Origin: Pseudo-nitzschia pungens
Lineage: Eukaryota; Bacillariophyta; Bacillariophyceae; Bacillariales; Bacillariaceae
Assembly (NCBI GenBank): GCA_037355855.1
Contig: CM074758.1
Location: 7,227,001 to 7,291,000, forward strand
Direction: 5' to 3'
DNA length: 64,000 nucleotides
Below the pieces are notes generated by a model. It saw nothing but the letters and a program-made list of their open reading frames with translations. It was not told where the DNA came from and did not search any database. Within the stretch, counting starts at the first letter, position 1; every line of letters starts with the position of its first letter. The position numbers were made by a program, and so were the translations under genes. Below are positions 1 through 9,925 of this stretch, one piece after another.

Positions 1-239
1 TAAGTCCCTTTTTATTAATCATAGCACCTCTGTCGCGTCAACATAGGAACGTTCTGCACCTCCATCGTGTCAATGCACCTCTATCGTCGATCGATCGACG
101 AGATCAATGGCAGCAACCCTCGAGTCGATCGATCGATTTCTTTTTCTACATATATCCCAGTACAAATTGTACACAATTTTTTTTTTTTTCATTGGCTCAA
201 ATCACTGTCTGTCTGTTCCCCCTTTTCTAAGTAAATCTT

Positions 240-720
240 ATGTAAAGAATTATAGTAAGCAGTTTGATTCACTGATCCCTAAGTGTTTTCGCTATTAAGC
301 AACCCCGAGTTGAACATCAAGTTCAACACTGTTTTCAAGACATGAGTTTCCCCCGGTCCCTAGGTGTTTCTACTAAAGCCCCTGTTTTCAACCAAGCAGC
401 TTCCCTGGCCCCTAATTGTTCGAGAGTCTCGTCACTGTTTTCAAGCAAGCAGCTTCCCTGGTCGTTAAGTCTTTCGTTCAAGGTTCCTGTTTTCAAGCCA
501 ATTGCCCCTGGATACTGTTTCCACTTATAAGTACTCGCGAGTTTGAACTTCAAGTTCCCTCCTGAGCCTTTTAAGTGTGCCCTGCCATTGATATCCCCCT
601 GTCCCTTAGTTCCTCTACTAAAGCCCTTGTTTTTAACTGACAGGCAACACGATAGTTCAACCAGCACCTCTTTTCTTAAGACCGGTTCAACTGATCCAAT
701 ATCAACATCCACCACACTGT
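240..720. repeat. Diverged relative of the 150-bp structured repeat of element X
   Basis: No credible gene is seen. The stretch repeats short modules such as TGTTTTCAAGC, a CCCTGG block and TAAGTGTTTTCGCTATTAAG, in the same order as the 150-bp repeat units of retroposon X near 56.6-57.4 kb and 63.3-64.0 kb (TGTTTTCAAGTC, GCCCTGCTGGACC, ATAAGTGTTTTCGCTTAT). The match is loose, so this is read as an old or related copy. Open frames on both strands here are probably by-products of the repeat. Positions 1-240 hold only a few CACCTCC motifs and an AT-rich stretch. Confidence 0.45.
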
Positions 721-803
721 AAGTGTTATTTAACAGAAAGGAATGTTCTTGCCCTCTCTTAATAATAATCATCCACTGATACATTTCTTTTTTATTCTCC
801 TAA

Positions 804-1215
804 TTATCTTTGCACCTCCCACGACCATTCCCCGCACCTCCATCGCGTCCACCGACAAATATTCTTCGCACCTCCGGCGTCAATTTCTTCGCACCTCCGA
901 CAACCATTCCCTGCACCTCCATCGCGTCCTCCAACAAATATTCTTCGCACCTCCGGCGTCAATTTCTTCGCACCTCGGACGACCATTCCCCGCACCTCCA
1001 TCGCGTCCTCCGACGAATATTCTTCGCACCTCTATCCCGCACCTACATCGCCTCCACCCACTACTATTCTTTGCACCTCCATGATTTTGTTGTTTGACGA
1101 ACCAAACATCCTTCGCACCTCTATCTTGCACCTCCATTGTGTCCACCCATAAATTTTCTTTGCAACTCCATTGCGTCGTTCAATGAATTTTCTTCCCAAC
1201 TCTGTCGCCTTCTCA
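804..1215. repeat. CACCTCC/GCGTCC minisatellite upstream of gene A
   Basis: Imperfect tandem repeats of a 15-40 bp motif (GCACCTCCATCGCGTCC followed by AACAAATATTCTTC-type spacers) run up to the start of gene A. The higher-order unit of about 80 bp near 855-1025 is present about twice. No stops fall in several frames, so open frames here are not evidence for proteins. It could be the 5' flank of gene A or a subterminal repeat of a larger element. Confidence 0.7.
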
Positions 1216-1231
1216 AGCAACATCGCCTATC

Positions 1232-1564
1232 ATGTCTTCAGCCACAAACTACTCACCGGTCGAACGTCCTAAACTGGTTCATCCATCGATAGTCTTCGAT
1301 ACTATTCAGGAACGTCTCTCCCCCTCCACTCCGAACACGAACACCCAACCAACAATTTTTCGTGATTGTGATCTGCGACTTACCCTCTCCAAGTACTTTC
1401 CTCAGGTGCCGCCAACTTCGGAGGAGTACCAAGCTATGATGAAGATTGTGATCTGCGACTTACCCTCTCCAAGTACTTTCCTCAGGTGCCGCCGACTTCG
1501 GAGGAGTACCAAGCTATGATGAAGATCATGTGCTTCCCCCAGACACTCGATGAAGAGTCAATGC
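1232..1564 (+). pseudogene. Gene A, 5' segment (unknown protein, broken)
   Basis: The ATG at 1232 (MSSATNYSPVERPK) starts a frame that continues, once lesions are ignored, through 8292-8416 and 14183 onward. An 80-bp tandem duplication (1364-1523) shifts the frame; without one copy the frame reads on through MMKIMCFPQTLDEESM into the TSD of the first retrotransposon at 1560-1564. The start is chosen because it is the first ATG in the frame and a repeat array ends just upstream. The protein family is not recognised. Confidence 0.75.
1364..1523. repeat. 80-bp tandem duplication inside gene A
   Basis: 1364-1443 and 1444-1523 are two adjacent 80-bp copies differing at about one position (GCCAACTTC against GCCGACTTC). 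Because 80 is not a multiple of three, the duplication destroys the reading frame of gene A; removal of one copy restores it. This is seen directly in the sequence. Confidence 0.95.
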
Positions 1565-1888
1565 TGTGACACTGCAGCGTAGCTACATTCACGAATGAAT
1601 AATTAAACAAATCCCACACGGGAATCAAATATATGTTTATATTCAACGAGGGATACATTCGATATGTGTCCTAATTATTATGGTTGAGTCCCAGAAGATA
1701 ATATATGCCTAATCGTGGGAACCGACAATGAAACAACATTTATGGCAGAGCATGCCAAAATGTGGCTATGCTCGCGACCTCAATTTTTATATGTTTCCAT
1801 TCTTAATTCGCGTAACAATATTTTGTAAAGTATCTAAACATTCACAATATTCATACCTCTCCGAAACTTTCTACCTTAACGTGTAACA
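1565..1888 (+). repeat. 5' LTR of Ty3-like element 1
   Basis: 324 bp, TG...CA ends, matched by 7963-8286 with about three mismatches. It is directly followed by the 12-bp palindrome CAGTAATTACTG (1889-1900) where a tRNA primer site would be expected; no TGG is seen there. Confidence 0.97.
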
Positions 1889-2006
1889 CAGTAATTACTG
1901 TTTATCTTTAAAGTAGAGACAGTAGAACTCAGTACTGAATTCAAAACAACCAACATCCTCAACAACAGAGGCACCTTGTATCTCCAACAAGGCAATCACC
2001 TCAACC

Positions 2007-3044
2007 ATGGCAGGAATTTACAGAGATCCACCGGTCTCGTATAAGAGCTCCTTCGACAGCTCTAAACCAAAACTAGTCACGCTCTCCGTCTACGACGACG
2101 ACGACCATTCCAACAGCATCAAAGTCCCGCTCTTCACAGATAAGGGAGGCCTAGAAGAGTTACTCCACACCGAAGAAGCCTTCCTGAACGCAGTGGAGGA
2201 CCTAGGGATACAGGATTCCACCCTCATTCGATACTTCGGCAGATGCCTATGTGTCAATTCGCAAACCAAATGGCGAGCCCTAGCCTGAACCACCAGACCG
2301 AATGGTCAAAGATTATATCCACTCACAAGACAAGGATTTGATTCAGCCTTTGGAGCGTTCATCAAGCTCTACTACAATGCTGAGGATGCACGAGACCTCA
2401 TGCATATCTATCTCAGAAGCCCGGCATGCAAGAAGAAAATTGAGTCCACCTGTAAAGACCATACCGATCGACTCCTTACCCTCATGAAATACACAGCAAA
2501 ACTCCATGGTTATGTGACTAATCTGGACCACCTCCAGCAAGTCACCATCCTCCTTCACAGCTACCCTAACGCCTGGATCGAAGATTACGTCCGAATACAC
2601 CAAGGAGTCACTCAGAATACAACACCACAATTCATTGTCGACCACATGAGCAGTCTTGACCGGCTCAGCAAACAAAAGAACAACAAGAACAATGGAAGAC
2701 ATTCCAACAGTTCAAATGGTTCTAACAACAACCGGAAACGCTCTGGCAATCAGAAGAACAATCCCAAGAGCAAAAAGAAGTCCAACCCCTGTCGGATCTC
2801 AGGGCATAACCACGATTGGTCCGAATGCCCTAAAAACAAGTACTCCAAGAACTACAAGGGGCCCGGCAACAAAGCTCAAACGTCCACATCCACACCTGAG
2901 ACCTTCCATTCTCATACTCATGACCTTTCCGGCAGCAACGAATCCTTCCAAGCCCACATGAAAGCAGCAATGGAATCATATCACTCAGAGCATGGCGGAC
3001 GCACAGAAAGGAGCATCGATGGTGAGCTAATCTGGCTCCCATGA
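2007..3044 (+). pseudogene. gag: Gag of Ty3-like element 1 (frameshifted)
   Basis: The ATG at 2007 (MAGIYRDPP, identical in start to Gag of element 2) runs to a stop at 2286-2288; relative to element 2 the middle is altered and partly lost. The same frame resumes by 2400 and ends at the TGA 3042-3044 after ERSIDGELIWLP. The C-terminal part keeps an Asn/Lys-rich basic tract and an unusual zinc knuckle (NPCRISGHNHDWSECPKN, C-x4-H-x-H-x4-C). Gag forms the particle and packages element RNA. The terminal TGA is followed by open sequence in the same frame, as in element 2. Confidence 0.9.
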
Positions 3045-6000
3045 TTGCACCAGCCATCCTCCACCAAAAAGAGACCCAAGGGTCCACCCAAACCAGCAAT
3101 CACCTTGCATCCGGCGCCACAGGCCCTGGATGCCAGTACAGCACAGCTGACTGGGATGACGCAAGGAGGAGATCTCCCGGAGAAAAAGGGGAAGGAACCT
3201 ACAGGATGGAGTCCTGTTGAGCACTTAGCAAAGACTTCAACAGCAGCAACAACAAAAAACGTTCGATTCTCCACAGAGAACAATCCGAACATGGATCCGA
3301 AATGATCCAAGGGTACAACAGACGCATCATTGGCATCGATTAAGAATACAATCGATCCAAATAAGACAGCAGCAACAAATGGACCACTCTTGTCCCTTGC
3401 AAGAAATTGGTCTACCGGTACAGCAAAAAATCTCTATTGCAATCCCGGAAACTCCAAAGACTACACCAAAGGAGGTGCGCTGGAGCAAAATTATTTGAAA
3501 CTGCTGTCGCCTGCTGGAAATACAACCAAAAATACAGCAGAACAGGCATCCCCGAATAAGAGCAACGTGGCTCCTATTCTCCTAACTACAGTACAATAAA
3601 TACAAGGCATCTCTACAAAATCAAGACCATTACTCGCACTACTAGATAGTGGATCTTCCGGAACTCTAATTAATAAAAGAGCACTACCATTTGGCACACT
3701 ACCAATCAGAAGCAAACATCGAGTCCTAACTACAACGGCAAATAGAAGCTTTGACACTACAGAATATATTATCATGAAGAACCTCAAGCTACAAGAGTTT
3801 GGCAACTATACCATCGACAAACAAGAGGCAAGACTCTTCCATTCCCCTGACTGCAGATATGATCTGATACTAGGCAGAGACTTCCTCCACCTAGCAAAGA
3901 TAAATCTCCTATTCAAAGAAGGCGCAGTACAGTGGATGGATCGAACTGTCCTCATGAAAGATACCTCCCTATACCATGAGCCAAACTATACTACGCTCAT
4001 GGAAGAAGTAGAGGATGCTGAACTCTTCGCTGAAGACCTCTCCTTCGCAAATCCATACAAGTCCAAAGTCATCCTAGATAGAGCCTACCAAGAAACAGAT
4101 CCATCCACAGTTGCACAGCAACAGAGCCACATGTCCAAAAAAGAGCAGCAGCAGTTCCAGGCAATACTAAACAAGTTATGAAGATATTCAAGGTGGGTGC
4201 TATGATCTGTGCTAAAGGCTCCTGTGTAGGAGAGTGTACTGGGGCTACAGGCAGCAGCCTCCAGTAGCTGACTAACAGGTGCTGAGCTGAGTGCTAGAGC
4301 TGTGTGCTAAATGGTTAGCATACAGGCTTAGTAACAGGCTTAGCAACAGGCTTAGTAACAGGCTTAGCAACAGGCTTAGCAACAGGCTTAGCAACAGGCT
4401 TAGCAACAGGCTTAGCAACAGGCTTAGCAACAGACCTATCCTGCTTAGTATGGATGCTAGCAGAAGTTACTAGGGCCGCCGCGTACGATTTGTACCAATC
4501 GTACGTACCCCGAGTATAGCACCTGTAATGGTATAGCTAGATGCTACAGGGTTAGGGTTGCTAAGGCTACGAGATACTGAAAGATGCTAACCTACCATGA
4601 TACCATGCTAAGATACTAATCTACCGCCGGGGTCGGGTCATTGGTGTATAATATGTACTATGACCGGATACCCGGCCCAGACAGTTACCCAACGGGCTAG
4701 CATAAGTGAGCTAGCATACGATTGGATCGCTAATAATTATTAATCGGAGATACGATACTCCGTACGCTACTCGTAGAATACAGTACTGGAGCTACAGAGC
4801 TCCGTTATTCTACGAGTTAGCGAAGCGACATCACGATACGATACAGAGCTGAGCTGCGCTCAGCTCCTGCCAAGATATATTCACTCTTTATATTTCACTC
4901 TAAATTAAAAGCCTATCATGCCCTCCCCTTTCGATCGATTCCGATGTACCTCTAGGGAAGTGCCTTGTATTGACTAAGTGTATGCAATAGACCTTGAACA
5001 GTCCACTGTAGTCTCACCATTTGCCAGGGATATACGTGTTATTATTGTTAATGCTTTCCCTTATTTTTCAGTACGCAGTACAAGACGATTTATCTACGAG
5101 TCGATTAAATCCTACGAAGAGTGCTGACGAGCAATATCAACGCAAAGTATCCTAACGTCTTCAATGGAGAACTTGGCAAGTACCCGCACAAGAAGATCTC
5201 TTTAAGACTAAAGCCCGGATCCAAGCCCATACACAAAAAGCCTTATCCAGTTGCATACAAAAGAGAAGACCTATTCAAAAGGGAGCTCCAGAATCTATGT
5301 AATGATGGAGTACTCAAAAGATGCACTGGACCAGCTGAATGGGCATTCCCTACCTTTATTGTTCCAAAGAAAGACAAACAGAGTTAGATGGGTATCAGAC
5401 TTCAGAGAACTCAATGAACTCCTTGAGCGCCGGCCTTATCCCATACCTAGGATACAAGACATCATGAACAAGCGAGGCAAGTACACTCACTTCACCAAGA
5501 TTGACTTGTCCATGCAATACTACTGCTTTGAACTGGATGACGCAAGCAAAAAGCTCTGTACCATAGTGACACCATATGGTTGCTATGAATACCAAAGACT
5601 CCCAATGGGAGTTAAAGTCTCCCCGGATGTGGCGCAACAACTTATGGAAGATATCCTACAAGACACTGATTGCACTGTCTATATTGATGATATAGGCGTC
5701 TGGACCAATGGCCCCTTTGACCTCCACATGAAGACCATTGACAAGATATTGGACCGGCTCAACCAAAATGGACTCAAATGCAACCCACTCAAATGTGACT
5801 GGGCTGTACAAGAAACAGACTTCCTTGGATACTGGATGACTCCTACAGCAGTTAAACCATGGAGAAAGAAGATTGAAGCCGTCCTCCAAATGGACCGGCC
5901 TCAAACTATAACCCAAGTCAAGTCATTTCTTGGAGCAGTAGGATACTACAGAGACATGTGGCCTCGTCGCTCACATGTCCTAGCTCCTCTTTTTGATATC

Positions 6001-7932
6001 ACTGGAACCCCCAAGACTCCTCAAGCAGCTGCCATCAAAGGCAAGCAAAGAAAGGCTCCTTCAGCTTTCACTTGGGGACCAGCGCAAGATAAAGCCTTTC
6101 AAGAAATGAAAGCAATGATAGCAGCGGATGCGCTGAACACCTATCCAGACTTAAACAAGCCCTTTGAACTGTACAGTGATGCCTCAGACCTACAGCTGGG
6201 CGCTGCCATAATACAAGATGGCAAGCCTATTGCTTATTGGTCCAAGAAACTATCTGATGCCCAAAAGAACTATACAACCATGGAGAAAGAACTCCTGGCA
6301 ATTGTACTCTGTTGCAAAGAGTACCGCAAAATGCTCCTTGGTGGTGTTATCAATGTATACACTGACCATAAGAACCTCACCTTCCGAACACTGTCAGTCC
6401 AACGAGTCCTCCGATGGAGATTATTTCTGGAAGAATTCGGTGTCAATCTCACCTATGTGGAAGGCAAGAAGAATGTTCTTGCTGACGCCTTCTCCAGGCT
6501 CCCCCGGATGGACCCACCTACTGTGGGAAAGAAAGAAGCCCTTGGTAAGGGCACTCTTATTGATTTCTTGAACCTTGAAGTCCCGAAGCACGATGAAGAA
6601 CTGTTTTTAGCAGATTTCCCCAATCCATTCCAGCACTTATGCAATGATGCAGATCAAGAACTACAAGCTTGCCTGCTGAACAATGAGTGTCTAGTCAACC
6701 TACCAAATTCCCGTGACTTGGAATGCCCAGTCAACTTCTCCAATATATACCTTCATCAGCTGAAAGACTCTACCATACAATTCAAGATTCAATCCAAAGC
6801 CTTCTTCTATCAAGAATTAGAAGGCAACAAGATACTTTGTTACGCCAACCAAGCCAATCCAGACAGCTGGAAAATATACCTCCCCAGATCACTCACGGAT
6901 GATACCATACGATGGTATCATCTCCTCTTGGGTCATTGTGGATCCAAGAGGCTATATCAAACTATAACAAACAGATTCTATGCAGATAACCTCGACGGGA
7001 AATGCAAATCCTACATTTGCCCTGACAATTGCATCCAATACAAGAACCTACAATCCAAATATGGCAAATTGCCACCAAAGGAAGCACCACTGTCCCCATT
7101 CCACGAAGTACATGTGGATCTAATTGACCCCTGGAAGATCTCAGCCCAAGGCAAGAACTATAACTTCAAGGCCCTAACCTGTATTGATCCAGTCACGAAT
7201 TTTCTGGAAATCATCAGAATCAGACACAAATCATCTCAACATGTATCAGATCAATTTGAGAACTGCTGGCTCTCAAGATACCCAAGACCTATCAGATGTG
7301 TTCATGACAACGGCGGTGAATTCCTAGGAGCTGAGTTCCAGACTACTCTCAAACAGTATGGAATCCAGTCCATTCCAACCACAGTCAAGAACCCCCAGTC
7401 TAATGCTATTTGCAAGCGCGTCCATCATACAGTAGCTGATATCCTTCGGGTCCTGGTACATGTCAATCCCCCTCAAGCCAATACCAGAGCTAGCCAGCTC
7501 ATGGATAATACTCTCACGACTTGCATGCATGCTTCCAGATGCGCTGTCAACGCTGCCTTACAAGCTTCCCCAGGTTCTCTAATATTCCATCGCGACATGC
7601 TGGTTGATCTACCTTTAACAGCCAATCTATTAGCTTTACAGCAGCTCCGACAACAAGGCATAAACAAAGCTCTGCTCAGAGACAATGCCAAGCGTAAGGA
7701 ACATACCTTCCAACCCAATGACAAGGTATGGATGCAAGAACCGGACCCAGATAAATTACAGCCAAGGAAAACAGGACCATTCACCATTGCTCAGGTACAT
7801 GATAATGGTACTGTTAAAATTCAGAAAACCCCATCGATTGTTGAAACAGTTAACATCCGAAAGCTAACTCCATACAGGGAACCAACGCCCGTTGACCAAT
7901 CTGAACCCACAACAATTCACTGGTCGGCTTAA
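3045..7932 (+). pseudogene. pol: Pol of Ty3-like element 1 (protease-RT-RNase H-integrase), dead
   Basis: Homologous along its length to Pol of element 2. Visible domains are an aspartic protease (LDSGSSGTLI near 3640, YDLILGRDFL near 3860), RT (SDFRELNELL, active site YIDDIG at about 5680), RNase H (YSDASDLQLGAAI, TDHKNLTF) and integrase (HLLLGH zinc site, CVHDNGGEF, then NPQSNAI). Lesions: stops near 3303 and at 3597-3599 (CAG TAC in element 2 reads CAA TAA here), a solo LTR at 4177-5144, and a one-base frameshift near 5383. The catalytic integrase Glu is Lys (CKRV, codon 7414-7416, against CERV in element 2). Not functional. Confidence 0.95.
4177..5144 (+). mobile_element. Solo LTR of the copia family, inside Ty3-like element 1
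   Basis: 968 bp matching the LTRs at 42774-43696 and 51837-52747 (same start TATGAAGATATTC, same 12-bp AACAGGCTTAGC repeats, same end ATATCAAC..CA). It is flanked by a 4-bp target duplication AAGT (4173-4176 and 5145-5148); removal of the LTR plus one AAGT restores the element 1 sequence as seen in element 2. No internal copia genes remain, so it is a solo LTR left by LTR-LTR recombination. It is clearly diverged from the copia element in this window, with about ten 12-bp repeat units against six or seven. Confidence 0.95.
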
Positions 7933-7962
7933 GTATGGTTTCCGTTCAATCATGAGGCACTA

Positions 7963-8286
7963 TGTGACACTGTAGCGTAGCTACATTCACGAATGAATAA
8001 TTAAACAAATCCCACACGGGAATCAAATATATGTTTATATTCAACGAGGGATACATTCGATATGTGTCCTAATTATTATGGTTGAGTCCCAGAAGATAAT
8101 ATATGCCTAATTGTGGGAACCGACAATGAAACAACATTTATGGCAGAGCATGCCAAAATGTGGCTATGCTCGCGACCTCAATTTTTATATGTTTCCATTC
8201 TTAATTCGCGTAACAATATTTTGTAAAGTATCTAAACATTCACAATATTCATACCACTCCGAAACTTTCTACCTTAACGTGTAACA
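7963..8286 (+). repeat. 3' LTR of Ty3-like element 1
   Basis: Right copy of the 324-bp LTR. The sequence just before it (CAATCATGAGGCACTA) has no clear polypurine tract, and the same unusual sequence precedes the 3' LTR of element 2. Confidence 0.97.
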
Positions 8287-8416
8287 AATGCAAATCGCAT
8301 TATTGAAAGCGCAACAAATGATGCTCTCCATTTTTCCGTCTCTTGGATTCTTTGGTATGGTTCAAAGTTGGGCCGCCCCTTCTAAACGAAAGGTCCACTT
8401 CTTCCAAGACGCTCTC
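8287..8416 (+). pseudogene. Gene A, middle segment between the two retrotransposons
   Basis: After the second AATGC, 8292-8416 is open in the gene A frame (QIALLKAQQMMLSIFPSL and so on) and ends in CTCTC, the target duplication of element 2. Joined to 1564 on the left and to 14183 on the right it encodes about 42 residues without a stop. This 130-bp island shows that both elements hit the same exon. Confidence 0.9.
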
Positions 8417-8727
8417 TGTAACATGCTAGCGTAGGCTAGTAGTGTTACGAATTAATAATTAACCAAATCCCACATGGGATTCAAATATATATAAGGTATC
8501 CATGTATGGATATCTGGTATGCGTGAACAGGCATGCACAAGAGAGCGATTATACGATTAAGGTTACATACGGAATATATGTTATATACAGGATTGGATAT
8601 TATATGAGAAGGTCGCGATGACCTCATCGCTCATTATTTCCTCTCTCTAATTTCAATCCCATCTCGTAAAGTGAAATAACACACAATTATTCATACTACT
8701 CCGAAATTTCTACCTTAGAGTGTTACA
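8417..8727 (+). repeat. 5' LTR of Ty3-like element 2
   Basis: 311 bp, identical to 13867-14177 except for one base (GCATGCACAAG against GCATGCAGAAG). It holds a short perfect inverted repeat TATCCAT-GT-ATGGATA. Confidence 0.97.
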
Positions 8728-8739
8728 CAGTAATTACTG
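8728..8739. other. 12-bp palindrome at the primer-site position
   Basis: CAGTAATTACTG is a perfect palindrome placed immediately after the 5' LTR, as in element 1 (1889-1900), although the following sequence differs. A second short palindrome, CAGTACTG, follows about 35 bp on in both. There is no TGG complementary to a tRNA CCA end. A role in RNA dimerisation or self-priming is possible (inference). Confidence 0.6.
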
Positions 8740-8861
8740 TCCGCTTTCACGTAGGAACAGTAGTAGAATTCAGTACTGAACTCTCACGAAACCAACAGCC
8801 TCAACAAGAGAGGCAACCTGTATCCCTGACAAGAGCAATCTCCTTATCCAACCCCTTAACC

Positions 8862-9905
8862 ATGGCCGGAATCTACAGAGATCCCCCTATTGCCTACAAG
8901 AGCTCCTTCGATCGAACCAAGCCAAAACTCTTCACCCTGTACAACGTCGATGAAGACCGAACCGACAGCATGAAAATCCCCCTGTTCACTGAGACCGGAG
9001 GATTAGAAGAACTGCTCTTTGTGGAGGAGTCTTTCAGAAACGCAGCAAAGCTCCTGAGACTACCAATCAACGTATACCTCACACACTTCAGCCGCTGCCT
9101 CACCACGGACGCGCAAAGCAAGTGGAATGACATGATAAAGGACCCACTGGACCCAGAAGAATACCAATACGAGCAGGAGGAGATTGGTGGATATGACCAA
9201 GCCTTCCTAGACTTCACCAAGCTCTATTGCAATGCCAGAGATGCCCGGGACATCATGCATACTTATCTTCGAAGCGCTGAGTGCCGGAAGACTCCCTCTG
9301 TCACATGCAAAGAGCACGCCGACCGAATCCTTATCCTCATGAAATACACCCAGAAGTTAGATGGGAGCAGCGCGCCTTTATCTAGAGTGGAAAAACTCAC
9401 CATCCTCCTCCATTCCTTTCCCTCAGCATGGATCGAGAGCTATGGGATTATCCACAGTGGAATCCAAGAAGGGACCACAGTCCAACACATCGTGGACCAC
9501 ATGAGCTGTCACGAGCGCCAGTCTAACAAGAAAAGCAACAAGAACAACAACAAACAACAGCAAAAGCGCTCTAATAACAGCAACAACTCCTGGAAGCACA
9601 ATAACTCCAACAACAAAGGGAACCAGAACAAGAAGAAGTCCAATCCCTGCAGGATCCCCGGTCACAACCACGATTGGTCTGAGTGTCCCAAGAACCGGTT
9701 CTCTAAGAACCACAACAGCAAGGGCCCGGGAAACCAAACTGAATCCTTCCACACTCATACACACGCTCTTATGATACCAGGAAGCAACGAGACCTTCCAA
9801 GCCCACATCAATGCAGCTCGCGACGCAGCCATTGAAGAATACCATGCCAATCATGGTGGAAGAACAGAAAGGAGCATCGATGGGGACCTCATCTGGCTCC
9901 CCTGA
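8862..9905 (+). CDS. gag: Gag polyprotein of Ty3-like element 2
   Basis: 347 codons from the ATG at 8862 (MAGIYRDPP) to the TGA at 9903-9905. The first 220 residues are the probable capsid region. Residues about 225-270 are very rich in Asn, Lys and Gln (a basic RNA-binding tract), followed by a zinc knuckle CRIPGHNHDWSEC of the C-x4-H-x-H-x4-C type, not the classical CCHC. Gag assembles the virus-like particle in the cytoplasm and packages element RNA. The start is chosen from the element 1 match and a CCATGG context. The stop is followed in the same frame by open sequence into Pol. Confidence 0.93.
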   Translation: MAGIYRDPPIAYKSSFDRTKPKLFTLYNVDEDRTDSMKIPLFTETGGLEELLFVEESFRNAAKLLRLPINVYLTHFSRCLTTDAQSKWNDMIKDPLDPEEYQYEQEEIGGYDQAFLDFTKLYCNARDARDIMHTYLRSAECRKTPSVTCKEHADRILILMKYTQKLDGSSAPLSRVEKLTILLHSFPSAWIESYGIIHSGIQEGTTVQHIVDHMSCHERQSNKKSNKNNNKQQQKRSNNSNNSWKHNNSNNKGNQNKKKSNPCRIPGHNHDWSECPKNRFSKNHNSKGPGNQTESFHTHTHALMIPGSNETFQAHINAARDAAIEEYHANHGGRTERSIDGDLIWLP

Positions 9906-9925
9906 ATCTCCAGAGGCTCCAAGCC
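9903..9925 (+). promoter_or_regulatory. In-frame UGA between gag and pol with a downstream hairpin
   Basis: The gag stop TGA (9903-9905) is the only stop between Gag and Pol in this frame. Seven bases later comes a perfect 6-bp stem with a 3-base loop, GAGGCT-CCA-AGCCTC. The TGA is at the same place in element 1 (3042-3044) although the sequence after it has diverged. This layout fits stop-codon readthrough (inference); the hairpin itself is not conserved in element 1. Confidence 0.5.

Larger units (their letters stand above)
1565..8286 (+). mobile_element. Ty3/gypsy-like LTR retrotransposon 1, defective, in gene A
   Basis: A complete LTR element of 6722 bp is bounded by two 324-bp LTRs (1565-1888 and 7963-8286) that begin TGTGACACTG and end CGTGTAACA, with the 5-bp target duplication AATGC at 1560-1564 and 8287-8291. 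The LTRs differ at about three positions (about 1%), which indicates a recent insertion. The interior encodes Gag, protease, RT, RNase H and integrase in the Ty3 order (integrase last), but with frameshifts, nonsense codons, a catalytic integrase change and an inserted solo LTR. Defects are far denser than LTR divergence suggests, so it was perhaps copied in trans from an already defective parent. It splits gene A. Confidence 0.97.

Noticed and set aside
335..784. 149-codon minus-strand open frame near the window start
   Set aside because: Lies in a repeat related to element X, has no recognisable domain and no support from neighbours.
4291..4473. RLSNRLSN repeat protein in the LTR (also 42906, 51969)
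   Set aside because: Translation of the 12-bp AACAGGCTTAGC repeat of the LTR.
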